Origin: Methylophilaceae bacterium LSUCC0717
Lineage (GTDB): Bacteria > Pseudomonadota > Gammaproteobacteria > Burkholderiales > Methylophilaceae
Assembly (NCBI GenBank): GCA_024919195.1
Contig: CP103436.1
Coordinates: 992,001-1,056,000, forward strand
Length of the DNA: 64,000 bases
Direction: 5' to 3'
Shown: in pieces, positions 29,299-37,804 of the stretch
Layout: every line of letters starts with the position of its first letter
Numbering within the stretch: position 1 is the first letter of the stretch
Program-made: the position numbers and the translations under genes
The notes under the pieces: model-generated
What the model was told of the DNA's origin: nothing
The model's input: the letters and a program-made list of their open reading frames with translations, nothing else
Database searches by the model: none

Positions 29299-30109
29299 CT
29301 AAATCTTTTGGGTTAGCCGCTACTTTAAAAGTTTTTTGGCTATCCAAACAAAAAGCTGTTAATTTCTGACCCCAAACACACCCGCTGTCTATTGATATTC
29401 CATATTTATGTTTGTGAACCCCAATTGCTGACCAGTGGCCAGTAATGATGTATTTAGAGTTATCTATTCTTTCAAAATCAAACCAAGGTCGATAAGACTT
29501 ACTATCAATTTTTTTTGGTATTTTTCCCTTAAAGTCATAATTTAAACTTAAGTCTAAATTCAAGGCTCTCATTCTGGTCATAATATTAATGGTCATCCTT
29601 CTTCTCAGCGATTTTTTTAAATCATCGCTCCAATACCCCGGTTGATTACCATACATTTTACTTAAAAAATTAGCCGGATCCTTATTCAAGGCCAAGTGAA
29701 CCTTGTCTGCCAATTTTATAGATTTATTAATAGACCAATCAGGATGAATTCCAGCATGCACCACGAGATAGTCATCTCTGAGCATTGCTAAAGGTTTTTT
29801 AATAAGCCATTCAATAAAATGGTCTACCTGTTTTGAATTTAAAAGTTTTTTTAAAGTATCAGTTTTTTGATGTTTTTTTTGATCAAAATAGATAGCAATT
29901 AAATGGAGGTCATGATTGCCTAAGACCGTTTGAATATTTGATTGATTAGCTAGGCACCATTGAGAAAATAAATCTGAATTTTGACCCCGGTTTACCAAAT
30001 CACCAACAAAGATAATTTCATCTCTGTCAGGTTTAAATTTTATCTTTTGAAGAAGGTCTAGAAAAGAAAAATGGCAGCCTTGCACATCACCGATTGCATA
30101 GACTGCCAT
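29291..30109 (-). CDS. apaH: Symmetrical bis(5'-nucleosyl)-tetraphosphatase ApaH
   Basis: Hydrolyses Ap4A to two ADP and can remove Np4 caps from RNA. The 272-aa calcineurin-like protein has GDVQGC, FVGDLVNRGQNS, VLGNHDLHLIAI and VHAGIHPDWS, the ApaH form of the metallophosphatase motifs. It is last in the respiratory block, 25 bp after the cytochrome c gene. apaG, ksgA and surA, its usual partners in gammaproteobacteria, are not here. Confidence 0.95.
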   Translation of the reverse strand: MAVYAIGDVQGCHFSFLDLLQKIKFKPDRDEIIFVGDLVNRGQNSDLFSQWCLANQSNIQTVLGNHDLHLIAIYFDQKKHQKTDTLKKLLNSKQVDHFIEWLIKKPLAMLRDDYLVVHAGIHPDWSINKSIKLADKVHLALNKDPANFLSKMYGNQPGYWSDDLKKSLRRRMTINIMTRMRALNLDLSLNYDFKGKIPKKIDSKSYRPWFDFERIDNSKYIITGHWSAIGVHKHKYGISIDSGCVWGQKLTAFCLDSQKTFKVAANPKDLVN

Positions 30110-30134
30110 AAAAATGGATTGTTAGATCTATAAA

Positions 30135-30593
30135 TTAAAAGTTTGCACCAGCCGCATTAGCCATATCGATAACAGCAGCCGCGACTTCCTCATCGCTCAG
30201 TTTAGCGTTTCCACCCCTAGCAGGCATAGTACGAATACCATTGATTGCATGACTTACTAGTGTGTCTTTACCTTGTGCTATTCTTGGAGCCCATTGCTCT
30301 TCACTACCAATTTTTGGGGCTCCCATTAAACCGCCCTCGTGGCACATCGCACAGTTGGCTGCAATAATTTGTTTAGCATCAATCACTTTATCTGCAGCAC
30401 CTTCTGATTGATCGTCAACTTCTACCTGTGCTACAGGCTCTGTTGTTGATGCATCCACTACTTTCTCAGCAGCAGGCTCATTTGAAGAATAATCTTTAGT
30501 CAGAAGGACAATTAAAATAACAGCAGCTACAAAGCTACCAATCACCACTGCAGTTGTCTCAATCACACTTCTAAGTTCACTATTTTTACTCAT
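30135..30593 (-). CDS. Cytochrome c5-like membrane-anchored monohaem cytochrome c
   Basis: 152-aa protein with one N-terminal membrane anchor (about residues 13-30, TTAVVIGSFVAAVILIVLL), an acidic, alanine-rich linker, and a class I cytochrome c domain with the haem site CAMCH and Met ligand in RTMPARGG. It resembles the cytochrome c5 family that carries electrons to terminal oxidases. Gene position next to ctaB and the cox cluster supports a role as electron donor to the aa3 oxidase, which is inference. Confidence 0.9.
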   Translation of the reverse strand: MSKNSELRSVIETTAVVIGSFVAAVILIVLLTKDYSSNEPAAEKVVDASTTEPVAQVEVDDQSEGAADKVIDAKQIIAANCAMCHEGGLMGAPKIGSEEQWAPRIAQGKDTLVSHAINGIRTMPARGGNAKLSDEEVAAAVIDMANAAGANF

Positions 30594-30614
30594 AACAATC
30601 CTTTGTATCTAAAA

Positions 30615-31529
30615 CTATATAAATTTAAATTTAAAATAATGGTCAATCAGAAAAGCTAAGAAAATTAGCCCTAAATACCATATTGAATATCGAAATATTT
30701 TCATGCTTAGTTTATCAGAATATTCGCGATATAGCATCACTGTATAGAACAAGAAATAAGCATTCAGTAAGGTGGCGAAGATGATATAAATTAACCCTGC
30801 CATTCCGACACTGAACGGCATCATGGTCACGATAACTAAAATAATTGTATATAGAACGATTTGCAGTCTCGTATACTTTTCACCGTGAGTCACAGGGAGC
30901 ATCGGCATCCCAACCTTCTCATATTCTTTTCTACGATACAACGCCAGAGCCCAAAAGTGTGGTGGCGTCCAACAAAATATAATTAAGAAAAGGATTAATG
31001 ATTCAGGAGTAACTTGATTAGTAACTGCAGCCCATCCAAGAACTGGAGGCATCGCACCAGATGCCCCACCAATCACTATATTCATTGGCGTTGCAGGTTT
31101 TAGAAAGACTGTATAAATTACCGCATAGGCAAAGAATGTTAATAAAGTGAGCCATGCGGTTAATGGATTGACAAAGACATAAAGGAGGTACAACCCTAAC
31201 CCGCCAAGCAAACTTGAAAAGATTATGGTCTCCCTCTGGGAAACTTGACCTAGCGGCAGTGGTCTTCCTCTCGTTCTGGCCATCATGGCATCAATCTTTT
31301 CTTCGATTAAGCAATTAAATGCAGCAGCAGCCCCTGATACAAAGGCAATACCGATAGATGCAAAAAATAAAACATCCACCGGAACCATTCCAGGTGTTGC
31401 TAAAAACATACCAATGATAGCTGTGAAAACGATCAAGGCACACACCCTAGGTTTAGTTAAAGCATAAAAGCTCTTAAGGGCATCGAGGCTTAATAATGGC
31501 CTCATATTTGTTGTGCCTAATTTTGCCAT
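30615..31529 (-). CDS. ctaB: Protohaem IX farnesyltransferase (haem O synthase)
   Basis: UbiA-superfamily membrane enzyme that adds farnesyl to haem b giving haem O, the precursor of haem A. The 304-aa protein has the prenyl-diphosphate motif [21 protein letters not shown] and about nine membrane segments; [16 protein letters not shown] and PPHFWALAL are also typical. It overlaps ctaA by 13 bp, so the two sequential haem-modifying enzymes are coupled. Also known as cyoE. Confidence 0.96.
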   Translation of the reverse strand: MAKLGTTNMRPLLSLDALKSFYALTKPRVCALIVFTAIIGMFLATPGMVPVDVLFFASIGIAFVSGAAAAFNCLIEEKIDAMMARTRGRPLPLGQVSQRETIIFSSLLGGLGLYLLYVFVNPLTAWLTLLTFFAYAVIYTVFLKPATPMNIVIGGASGAMPPVLGWAAVTNQVTPESLILFLIIFCWTPPHFWALALYRRKEYEKVGMPMLPVTHGEKYTRLQIVLYTIILVIVTMMPFSVGMAGLIYIIFATLLNAYFLFYTVMLYREYSDKLSMKIFRYSIWYLGLIFLAFLIDHYFKFKFI

Positions 31530-32506
31530 GGTTTTGTAATTCTTGAATTAATACCAACTAAAATCACTACCAATAATGCTGCACCTAAATTGTGAAGAGT
31601 AGCAAGAACTATTGGCAAATGTAGTAAAAGATTGGCAATACCTATAATAAATTGCAAACTGATGACAAGGATTAATACATTTCTCCACATATTAAAACCT
31701 TGATTCACTTTAAGGATATACGCAACGAACAGTAAGTATCCTAAAAGTACAATGGCTCCTACCCGGTGAACCCATTGAATCGCATGAAGTGCCTCTAGTG
31801 ACAAAGGCTCTCCTAATGATGTTACTCCAAGCTCTCGAAAAATAGTAAAGGCATTAGAAAAATCCATCTCTGGTATTAAGGAGCCATGGCATGTTGGATA
31901 GTCTGTACATGCCAGCGCAGCATAATTGGTACTGGTCCATCCACCTAAAGCAATTTGAATAAATAATAAGACTAGGGAAAATCTGATGATCTTTCTTTCA
32001 AAGCGATTAGAAACAAAATTTTCTCTATGCGTTCCATAATTACGATGCATCAGGAAAGTTAAGATGCCAAGGACGGTCATACCTCCAAGTAAATGTGACG
32101 AGACAACAGCAGGCTTTAAGAGTAAGGTCACTGTCCACATTCCAAGTGCGGCCTGAAAAATTACTAATCCAAGTAAAAAAAATGGCCATTTAAGTGAGTA
32201 ATTAATTTGGTCTCTGAGTCTGATTGACATGAAAGCGATCACTAAAATCATGACACCTAGGATTCCGGCAATGTAACGATGGATCATCTCTATCCATGCT
32301 TTTTCAGGTTCAACTGGGCTGTCAGGGTATACCGCCTGCGCCATTTCAATCTGATCAATACTCTCTGGCACACTCAAGGTTCCATAGCAGCCAGGCCAAT
32401 CTGGACAGCCAAGACCTGAGTCAGTCAATCGAGTGTACGCCCCAAAGGACACCACAATTAGCGCGAGGAGTGTTGCAAAAAGAGTTAGTCTTTTATAAAA
32501 ATTCAT
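31517..32506 (-). CDS. ctaA: Haem A synthase CtaA
   Basis: Eight-helix membrane enzyme of 329 aa that oxidises the methyl of haem O to the formyl of haem A. It carries the paired cysteine loop [12 protein letters not shown] near the N-terminus and the second loop [11 protein letters not shown], plus haem-ligand histidines in HRYIAGI, SSHLLGG, and [10 protein letters not shown]. It precedes ctaB. Its start faces the TlpA-like gene on the other strand, 68 bp away. Confidence 0.95.
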   Translation of the reverse strand: MNFYKRLTLFATLLALIVVSFGAYTRLTDSGLGCPDWPGCYGTLSVPESIDQIEMAQAVYPDSPVEPEKAWIEMIHRYIAGILGVMILVIAFMSIRLRDQINYSLKWPFFLLGLVIFQAALGMWTVTLLLKPAVVSSHLLGGMTVLGILTFLMHRNYGTHRENFVSNRFERKIIRFSLVLLFIQIALGGWTSTNYAALACTDYPTCHGSLIPEMDFSNAFTIFRELGVTSLGEPLSLEALHAIQWVHRVGAIVLLGYLLFVAYILKVNQGFNMWRNVLILVISLQFIIGIANLLLHLPIVLATLHNLGAALLVVILVGINSRITKPWQN

Positions 32507-32574
32507 TTCTTTGTGATTGTAACGATTATTGATAAAATTCGAACGTTTGATTATAACAAAGTCTCAGTATTGAT

Positions 32575-33060
32575 ATGCAAGAAAATAAGAAAAATTTAAT
32601 ATACTTATTGATTCTAGCAGCGCTCATAGTGCTTCTTTTTTTTCTCATTCGACCAGAGAAGATTTCTTCAATGGAGTTTAATATTATTGATGATGAAAAA
32701 TTAAGCAGTGATGATATTGATAAAATTTTAATCCTTAATTTTTGGGCCACCGATTGTCCAACCTGCATCAAAGAAATGCCTGATTTAGCCAAAATCCATC
32801 AAGAGTTTAAAGATGATATTGAGCTCATAGCAGTCGCCATGCCTTACGACCTTCCCAGCCGGGTGGTTAACTTTAAAAACAAAAACGAGTTACCATTTAA
32901 GGTAGCCATTGACCCTGAAAGTAAAATTTTAGGAGAATTTGAACAGGTTAAATTAACACCGACAACGATTATTTCTGACAAGAATAAAGTTATCAAACAG
33001 ACCATCATAGGTGAGATAAATTATGAGGACTTGAAAGAAACTATTTTAAAATTAAGATGA
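32575..33060 (+). CDS. TlpA/ResA-like membrane-anchored thioredoxin
   Basis: 161-aa protein with an N-terminal membrane anchor (about residues 7-25) and a periplasmic thioredoxin fold with the redox pair in NFWATDCPTCIKEMP and the cis-proline region LTPTTII. Similar proteins reduce apocytochrome c or CuA cysteines before metal or haem insertion. It is the only plus-strand gene between ctaA and the Sco-like gene and overlaps the latter's end by 9 bp. Its location in the oxidase cluster suggests a role in cytochrome c or CuA maturation; partner unknown. Confidence 0.85.
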   Translation: MQENKKNLIYLLILAALIVLLFFLIRPEKISSMEFNIIDDEKLSSDDIDKILILNFWATDCPTCIKEMPDLAKIHQEFKDDIELIAVAMPYDLPSRVVNFKNKNELPFKVAIDPESKILGEFEQVKLTPTTIISDKNKVIKQTIIGEINYEDLKETILKLR

Positions 33061-33627
33061 GTTTTTGATCAGCCTCTCAACATCTTTAATAATCCCCTTT
33101 GGATTTATACTTCTGTCATAGCGCATCATAATGAACCCATATGGATCGATCAAATAGACATCACTGGCATCAAAATTTTCTATTTCTCTAAATTTATTCA
33201 TTAATCGATCGTACTCCTCTGGATCTTTAACCACCTTTTGACCCTTATACTCTTCTTCATAGCCGAGTACTTCATCACTATCTGTTAATACCAGTCGTCC
33301 CACTTTATCTAAATTTTTTCCTAAAGCTAACCTTGTTTGTCTTAATGTATACAATAGTTTTTCACAATCTGTATCACAGCCACTTGAAACAAATCCAGTT
33401 AAAGTCCATTTGCCAAGTAATTTTTGTTTTGTTTCATCGCCAATAGCTATAGCCTCAATTGCACCAACTTCGATGACAGGATGGATCAATGAGCCGTTTT
33501 GTACCCCAATATCATTTTTTTTAAAATCTGTATAAAACACGAGATACCATGAAGCGATGAACGGTGCAGTAAACAATGCAACGATGACTACTAACGAAAT
33601 TCTTGCTTTAACTACTTTTGAAATCAT
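33052..33627 (-). CDS. Sco-like oxidase-assembly protein with CxxxC but no apparent copper histidine
   Basis: 191-aa protein with one N-terminal membrane anchor (about residues 11-31) and a thioredoxin-like domain. SGCDTDCEKLLYTLRQTRLALG holds the CxxxC pair in the place where Sco1/SenC proteins bind copper. The conserved downstream histidine of Sco proteins (in a D-H-S type motif before YLIDPxG) is replaced here: the sequence reads NFDASDVYLIDPYGF. The only His in the protein is near the N-terminus (LIHPV). It overlaps SURF1 (ATG inside the upstream stop region), so it is co-transcribed with an assembly factor. Related proteins sit at this position in many betaproteobacteria. Confidence 0.78.
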   Translation of the reverse strand: MISKVVKARISLVVIVALFTAPFIASWYLVFYTDFKKNDIGVQNGSLIHPVIEVGAIEAIAIGDETKQKLLGKWTLTGFVSSGCDTDCEKLLYTLRQTRLALGKNLDKVGRLVLTDSDEVLGYEEEYKGQKVVKDPEEYDRLMNKFREIENFDASDVYLIDPYGFIMMRYDRSINPKGIIKDVERLIKNSS

Positions 33628-34325
33628 TTATTTTTTTTCCTTAACGTAATAAATATAATCAGCAGGGTAAGGGCGAACGCGAACCACTGAAATGCATATC
33701 CATAATTTTTTTCTGAATTTGATACTGGCAATATGAGATGTCTTTTAAGGTTTTCATCAATCGGTGGGTCCAGTGTTAAAACGAATGGATATATCTCATA
33801 CTGAATATTCAATGCTTCTTTTATTTCATCAACATCTATTCTTTGTATGCGAATTGAAGAATCATTGATATTTTCTATGTTCTCAGTATTTAAAATAATG
33901 CCATGAGATGGGACCTTGGTAAGAATTCCGCCGATAACATTGTCTTCAGCTTTTTTTACATCCGGTAATTCATTACGATCTTCTATAAGATCATGCCAAC
34001 CCCGGTTAACTAATATGACTTTATTTTCTCGAGTTAAAAAAGGTGAATAAATCACATATCCTGCTTCGCGCTTGTAGGTTTGATTGTCTAAGTAAAGATT
34101 GGGTGATGTAAATTCACCCTCGATTGAAAACTTACCCCATAAGTTTTCTTCATTAATATCAGTTTCATCAAATACCTCCAGGGAGGATTGGCGTTCCAGA
34201 TAATTTTGATTTATTTCATTTTTTTGATCTGCTCGATCTAGTTGCCAAAATCCCAGTCGGAGGAGAATTAAAAATGTGACGACAAACAATATGTCCAACA
34301 ATAAACTTTTATTTTTTACTTTCAA
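33624..34325 (-). CDS. SURF1-family cytochrome oxidase assembly protein
   Basis: 233-aa protein with one membrane helix at each end (about residues 8-24 and 208-227) and a periplasmic domain between, the SURF1 topology. The LLRLGFWQLDRADQK segment matches the family signature after the first helix, and VILVNRGWHDL and YGYAFQWFAFAL match later ones. SURF1 helps haem a insertion into CoxA. The start is TTG at 34325; no ATG occurs before the conserved segment. Confidence 0.92.
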   Translation of the reverse strand: MKVKNKSLLLDILFVVTFLILLRLGFWQLDRADQKNEINQNYLERQSSLEVFDETDINEENLWGKFSIEGEFTSPNLYLDNQTYKREAGYVIYSPFLTRENKVILVNRGWHDLIEDRNELPDVKKAEDNVIGGILTKVPSHGIILNTENIENINDSSIRIQRIDVDEIKEALNIQYEIYPFVLTLDPPIDENLKRHLILPVSNSEKNYGYAFQWFAFALTLLIIFITLRKKNK

Positions 34326-34354
34326 TGTCCCGGATGTTCCTATAATATGAGCTG

Positions 34355-34570
34355 ATGGATGTTCAAGCTATTTATAAATCAATCGTAATTATTCTTTTAA
34401 TTGTCGTTATTTTATCACTAACAAGCGGCCTACATTTCTTAATGAAGGATGTCGATCAGAGTAAAAAGATGGTGACCTCTTTAACTATTCGAGTCACGTT
34501 ATCTATTATTTTATTCCTTATGATCATCATCGGTTTTAAGCTTGGGCTAATTCAACCAAATCACATGTAA
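34355..34570 (+). CDS. Small twin-transmembrane protein (DUF2909)
   Basis: 71-aa protein with two hydrophobic helices (about residues 9-30 and 45-66) joined by a short polar loop containing KDVDQSKK. It matches the DUF2909 family regularly found on the opposite strand between SURF1 and coxC in beta- and gammaproteobacteria. A role in oxidase assembly or stability is assumed from this conserved position only. A TATAAT at 34341-34346 is 8 nt before the ATG. The gene ends at a bidirectional terminator. Confidence 0.85.
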   Translation: MDVQAIYKSIVIILLIVVILSLTSGLHFLMKDVDQSKKMVTSLTIRVTLSIILFLMIIIGFKLGLIQPNHM

Positions 34571-34571
34571 C

Positions 34572-34606
34572 AAAAAAAAACGTTACCATCAGGTAACGTT
34601 TTTTTT
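34572..34606. terminator. Bidirectional terminator between DUF2909 and coxC
   Basis: Stem AACGTTACC / GGTAACGTT with loop ATCA (34579-34600), flanked by an A-run on the left and a T-run on the right, so it works in both directions. It ends DUF2909 (+) and the coxB-coxA-ctaG-coxC transcript (-), which makes SURF1 and the following genes a separate unit. Confidence 0.9.
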
Positions 34607-34620
34607 AATCCAATAAATAG

Positions 34621-35493
34621 TTATATCCAATAAACGAATATAAATAGACCAAGCCAGACCACGTCCACAAAGTGCCAGTACCAGGCAACAGCTTCGAAGG
34701 CAAAATGATCTTTTTTGCTGAAGTGTCCTTTAATGGTTCTTAATAAAATAACTAAAAGCATAATGGCACCCATGGTCACATGGAAACCGTGGAAACCAGT
34801 TAACATGAAAAATGTTGATCCATAGATCCCTGAACTTAGCTTAAGGTTCAGATCGCCGTATGCGTGCGCATATTCTTCAGCTTGGAAATAAACAAAAATA
34901 AAACCAAGAAGAACTGTTGCCGCTAACCAAAGATTTAAGCTCGATCTTTTATTGTTTTTAAGTGCCCAGTGAGCAAAAGTCACTGTAACACCACTGGTTA
35001 AAAGAATTAAAGTGTTAATGGCTGGTACACCAAAAGCAGGAATCACATCCTTAGGCTGATCGTAGTTTGTAGGATCAGGAGTTACGCTCAGTGGCCATGC
35101 TGCTTCAAAGGCAGACCATAAGAATTCATGGGTTGCCGTGCCTGAACCAAGTCCGCCTAACCACGGAATAGAAAACATTCTCGCGTAATATAGCGCACCA
35201 AAGAATGCTGCAAAGAACATCACTTCCGAGAAGATAAACCAGCCCATTCCCATTCTAAAGCTGACATCAACTTGTCCATTGTATTTACCTGTTCGACTTT
35301 CACCGATCACGTCATTGAACCAACCGACAAACATGTATGCAACTAAAGCGATGCCGATGTAGAGAACCACGTTTGCATTGGCATTTCCATTCATTAATAA
35401 TGCACCACCAATAAAAAGCACAAATAGTGCAAAACTTCCAAAAATTGGCCATTTGCTGCCTTCGGGAATGTAATAAATATCTTTAGCTGCCAT
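34621..35493 (-). CDS. coxC: Cytochrome c oxidase subunit III
   Basis: 290-aa membrane subunit of the aa3-type oxidase with seven helices. Recognisable stretches are FRMGMGWFIFSEVMFFAAFFGALYYAR, AEEYAHAYG, TGFHGFHVTMGAIMLL and the C-terminal AVAWYWHFVDVVWLGLFIFVYWI. The gene is 18 bp after ctaG and followed by a bidirectional terminator. Confidence 0.97.
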   Translation of the reverse strand: MAAKDIYYIPEGSKWPIFGSFALFVLFIGGALLMNGNANANVVLYIGIALVAYMFVGWFNDVIGESRTGKYNGQVDVSFRMGMGWFIFSEVMFFAAFFGALYYARMFSIPWLGGLGSGTATHEFLWSAFEAAWPLSVTPDPTNYDQPKDVIPAFGVPAINTLILLTSGVTVTFAHWALKNNKRSSLNLWLAATVLLGFIFVYFQAEEYAHAYGDLNLKLSSGIYGSTFFMLTGFHGFHVTMGAIMLLVILLRTIKGHFSKKDHFAFEAVAWYWHFVDVVWLGLFIFVYWI

Positions 35494-35511
35494 AATAAAT
35501 CCTATTCAAGT

Positions 35512-36048
35512 TTATGAATTATCGCCTTTTGCTCTAAAGAAAGTGTAGGAAAGAGTTAGCGCTCCAACATCTTTAGGCAAATCTTGATCTACCTCAAATC
35601 TTACCAGCATGTCTTTGGTTTCTCCAGGCTCTAGCACCTGATTCACAAAGCAAAAACATTCTGATTTCTTAAAATACAATGATGCTATTTGGGGGGATAC
35701 ACTTGGTATAGCCTGACCCACTACAGGTACATCAGCCATATTAGTCACAGTATACGTGGCATCGTAGAACTTTCCAGGTTGAACTTTCAACGATTTAAGT
35801 GAAGGTTTTAATCTCCACGGTAAATCACCATTTACATTGGAATCGAAAAGTATTCTGACTTCACGATCAATTAAAGGTGACGCCTCCCCTGCACCTTCGG
35901 TTACCCTTTGTGTTTTGCCATTCAAGCCAGTAATCTGACAAAAGGCATCATACAAAGGAACCATTGCATAACCAAAACCGAACATCAAAATTGTAACTAC
36001 AAATAAGATGGTCGTAGTTTTTTTTACGCCTCTCTGTTTTGAAACCAT
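35512..36048 (-). CDS. ctaG: Cytochrome c oxidase assembly protein CtaG (Cox11)
   Basis: 178-aa membrane-anchored copper chaperone that delivers Cu(I) to the CuB site of CoxA. It has one N-terminal helix (about residues 12-32), then VPLYDAFCQITGLNGKTQ, with a conserved Cys, and the copper motif CFCFVNQVLEPGE. The family-conserved YFKKSECFCF region is intact. It sits between the 38-aa small protein and coxC. Confidence 0.96.
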   Translation of the reverse strand: MVSKQRGVKKTTTILFVVTILMFGFGYAMVPLYDAFCQITGLNGKTQRVTEGAGEASPLIDREVRILFDSNVNGDLPWRLKPSLKSLKVQPGKFYDATYTVTNMADVPVVGQAIPSVSPQIASLYFKKSECFCFVNQVLEPGETKDMLVRFEVDQDLPKDVGALTLSYTFFRAKGDNS

Positions 36049-36054
36049 TTTATT

Positions 36055-36171
36055 TTATAAATGACTCAAAACAAAAAATAAATAAAAAGAAAGGGCGACC
36101 AGTGCTAATACTATGGCTAGTCGCTTATTCTTTTTTGCTAAATTCTTTTTATCCTTTTCAGCTAATGCCAT
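36055..36171 (-). CDS. Cytochrome oxidase small assembly protein (38 aa)
   Basis: A short ORF fills the 126-bp space between coxA and ctaG. It begins ATG at 36171 (MALAEKDKKNLAKKNKRL) and ends TAA at 36055-36057. It has a lysine-rich N-terminal half of about 17 residues and one hydrophobic helix (about residues 19-36), so it would sit in the membrane with the charged end in the cytoplasm. Spacing is 3 bp to coxA and 6 bp to ctaG. Betaproteobacterial cox operons often encode such a tiny protein at this place. Its exact role is unknown; conserved position and perfect packing support it as real. Confidence 0.8.
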   Translation of the reverse strand: MALAEKDKKNLAKKNKRLAIVLALVALSFYLFFVLSHL

Positions 36172-36174
36172 CAA

Positions 36175-37764
36175 TTAGTTTTCAAGCATTGATTTAGTTA
36201 GCTTAGGAGGAGTTTCAAATGTGTGGAATGGTGCTGGTGAAGGAACAGTCCACTCAAGACCTTTAGCGCCTTCCCATGCTTGTGCCTTAGCTTTCTTGCC
36301 ACCCAGTGCACATTTGATAACAATGTATACAAACAGTAACTGACTGATACCGTAAGCAAATCCACCGATACTTGAGATCATGTTGAAATCTGCGAAAACA
36401 ATATTGTAGTCAGGAATTCTTCTTGGCATACCAGCTAGTCCAAGGAAGTGTTGTGGGAAAAATAAAACGTTTGCAGCAATCGTAGATAACCAGAAGTGTA
36501 TCTTCGCAAGCTTCTCATCGTACATGTAACCTGTCCATTTTGGTAACCAATAGTAAGCCGCTGCCATTAGTGAGAATACTGCACCAGTTAAAAGAACATA
36601 ATGGAAGTGAGCCACAACAAAATAAGTGTCGTGATATTGGAAATCAACTGGTGTAATACCAAGCATCAGTCCTGAGAAACCACCAATTGTAAATAAGATA
36701 ACGAATGCGATTGAGAACAGCATTGGTGCTTCGAAGGTCATCGCGCCTTTCCACATTGTTGCCATCCAGTTAAATACTTTCACACCAGTTGGTACAGCAA
36801 TCAACATTGTTGCATACATAAAGAACAATTCACCCTTAATTGGCATACCCACTGTAAACATATGGTGAGCCCAAACAAAGAATGAAAGAATAGCAATCGA
36901 TGCTGTCGCGTACACCATTGATGCATAACCAAATAATGGTTTTCTAGCGAATGTAGGAATAATTGTTGAAACGATACCAAATGCTGGAAGCGCTAAAATG
37001 TATACTTCAGGGTGTCCGAAGAACCAGAAGATGTGTTGGAATAATACCGGATCACCACCGCCAGCTGCATTAAAGAAACTTGTGCCAAAGTACTTATCGG
37101 TTAATAACATTGTCACTGCACCAGCTAACACTGGAAGTGAAGCAATAAGCAAGAATGCTGTAATCACCCATGTCCATACGAATAAAGGCATTTTCATCAA
37201 TGTCATACCTGGAGCACGCATGTTAAATACGGTTGCAATAATGTTGATGGCACCCATGATCGATGAGACACCTAAAATATGCACGGTAAATATTAAGAAT
37301 GGAAAAGCATCGCCTAACTGCAACACAAGTGGTGGATACATAGTCCAACCACCAGCTGGACCTCCGCCATTCATAAATAATGTACTGATCAATAAAGCAA
37401 AACCAAAAGGAAGAATCCAGAAACTCATATTATTCATACGAGGAAGTGCCATATCAGGGGCACCAATCATTAGAGGAATCATCCAGTTTGCTAACCCAAC
37501 GCCAGCAGGCATGACGGCACCAAAGATCATGATGAGGGCATGAACGGTAACCATTGAGTTATAAAATTGTGGATCAACAAATTGTAATCCCGGTTGAAAT
37601 AATTCAGCCCGAATAATCATTGCCATTGCACCACCGATGAAGAACATCATCAATGAGAATATTAAATAGAGTGTTCCAATGTCCTTATGGTTGGTTGAAA
37701 AAATCCAACGTTTTAGACCGGTTGGAGCATGATGATGATCATGTTCGTGTGCTACTGTACTCAT
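36175..37764 (-). CDS. coxA: Cytochrome c oxidase subunit I
   Basis: 529-aa catalytic subunit of the aa3-type haem-copper oxidase with low-spin haem a and the haem a3-CuB centre. Key regions are visible: FWFFGHPEVYILALPAFG (CuB His and the His-Tyr pair), FVWAHHMFTVGM (CuB histidines), and FVVAHFHYVL (haem ligands). The proton-channel-like segment MPAGVGLANWMIPLMIGAPDMALPRMNN points to a type A oxidase. It is the second gene after coxB. Also called ctaD. Confidence 0.98.
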   Translation of the reverse strand: MSTVAHEHDHHHAPTGLKRWIFSTNHKDIGTLYLIFSLMMFFIGGAMAMIIRAELFQPGLQFVDPQFYNSMVTVHALIMIFGAVMPAGVGLANWMIPLMIGAPDMALPRMNNMSFWILPFGFALLISTLFMNGGGPAGGWTMYPPLVLQLGDAFPFLIFTVHILGVSSIMGAINIIATVFNMRAPGMTLMKMPLFVWTWVITAFLLIASLPVLAGAVTMLLTDKYFGTSFFNAAGGGDPVLFQHIFWFFGHPEVYILALPAFGIVSTIIPTFARKPLFGYASMVYATASIAILSFFVWAHHMFTVGMPIKGELFFMYATMLIAVPTGVKVFNWMATMWKGAMTFEAPMLFSIAFVILFTIGGFSGLMLGITPVDFQYHDTYFVVAHFHYVLLTGAVFSLMAAAYYWLPKWTGYMYDEKLAKIHFWLSTIAANVLFFPQHFLGLAGMPRRIPDYNIVFADFNMISSIGGFAYGISQLLFVYIVIKCALGGKKAKAQAWEGAKGLEWTVPSPAPFHTFETPPKLTKSMLEN

Positions 37765-37804
37765 AATATTTTCCTCATAAAATATTTGTTTAGTTTATCA
37801 AAGT

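Noticed and set aside
36998-37543. 181-aa open frame antisense to coxA
   Set aside because: It is fully inside the conserved coxA gene, has no ribosome site or known domain, and is a by-product of coxA codon usage.
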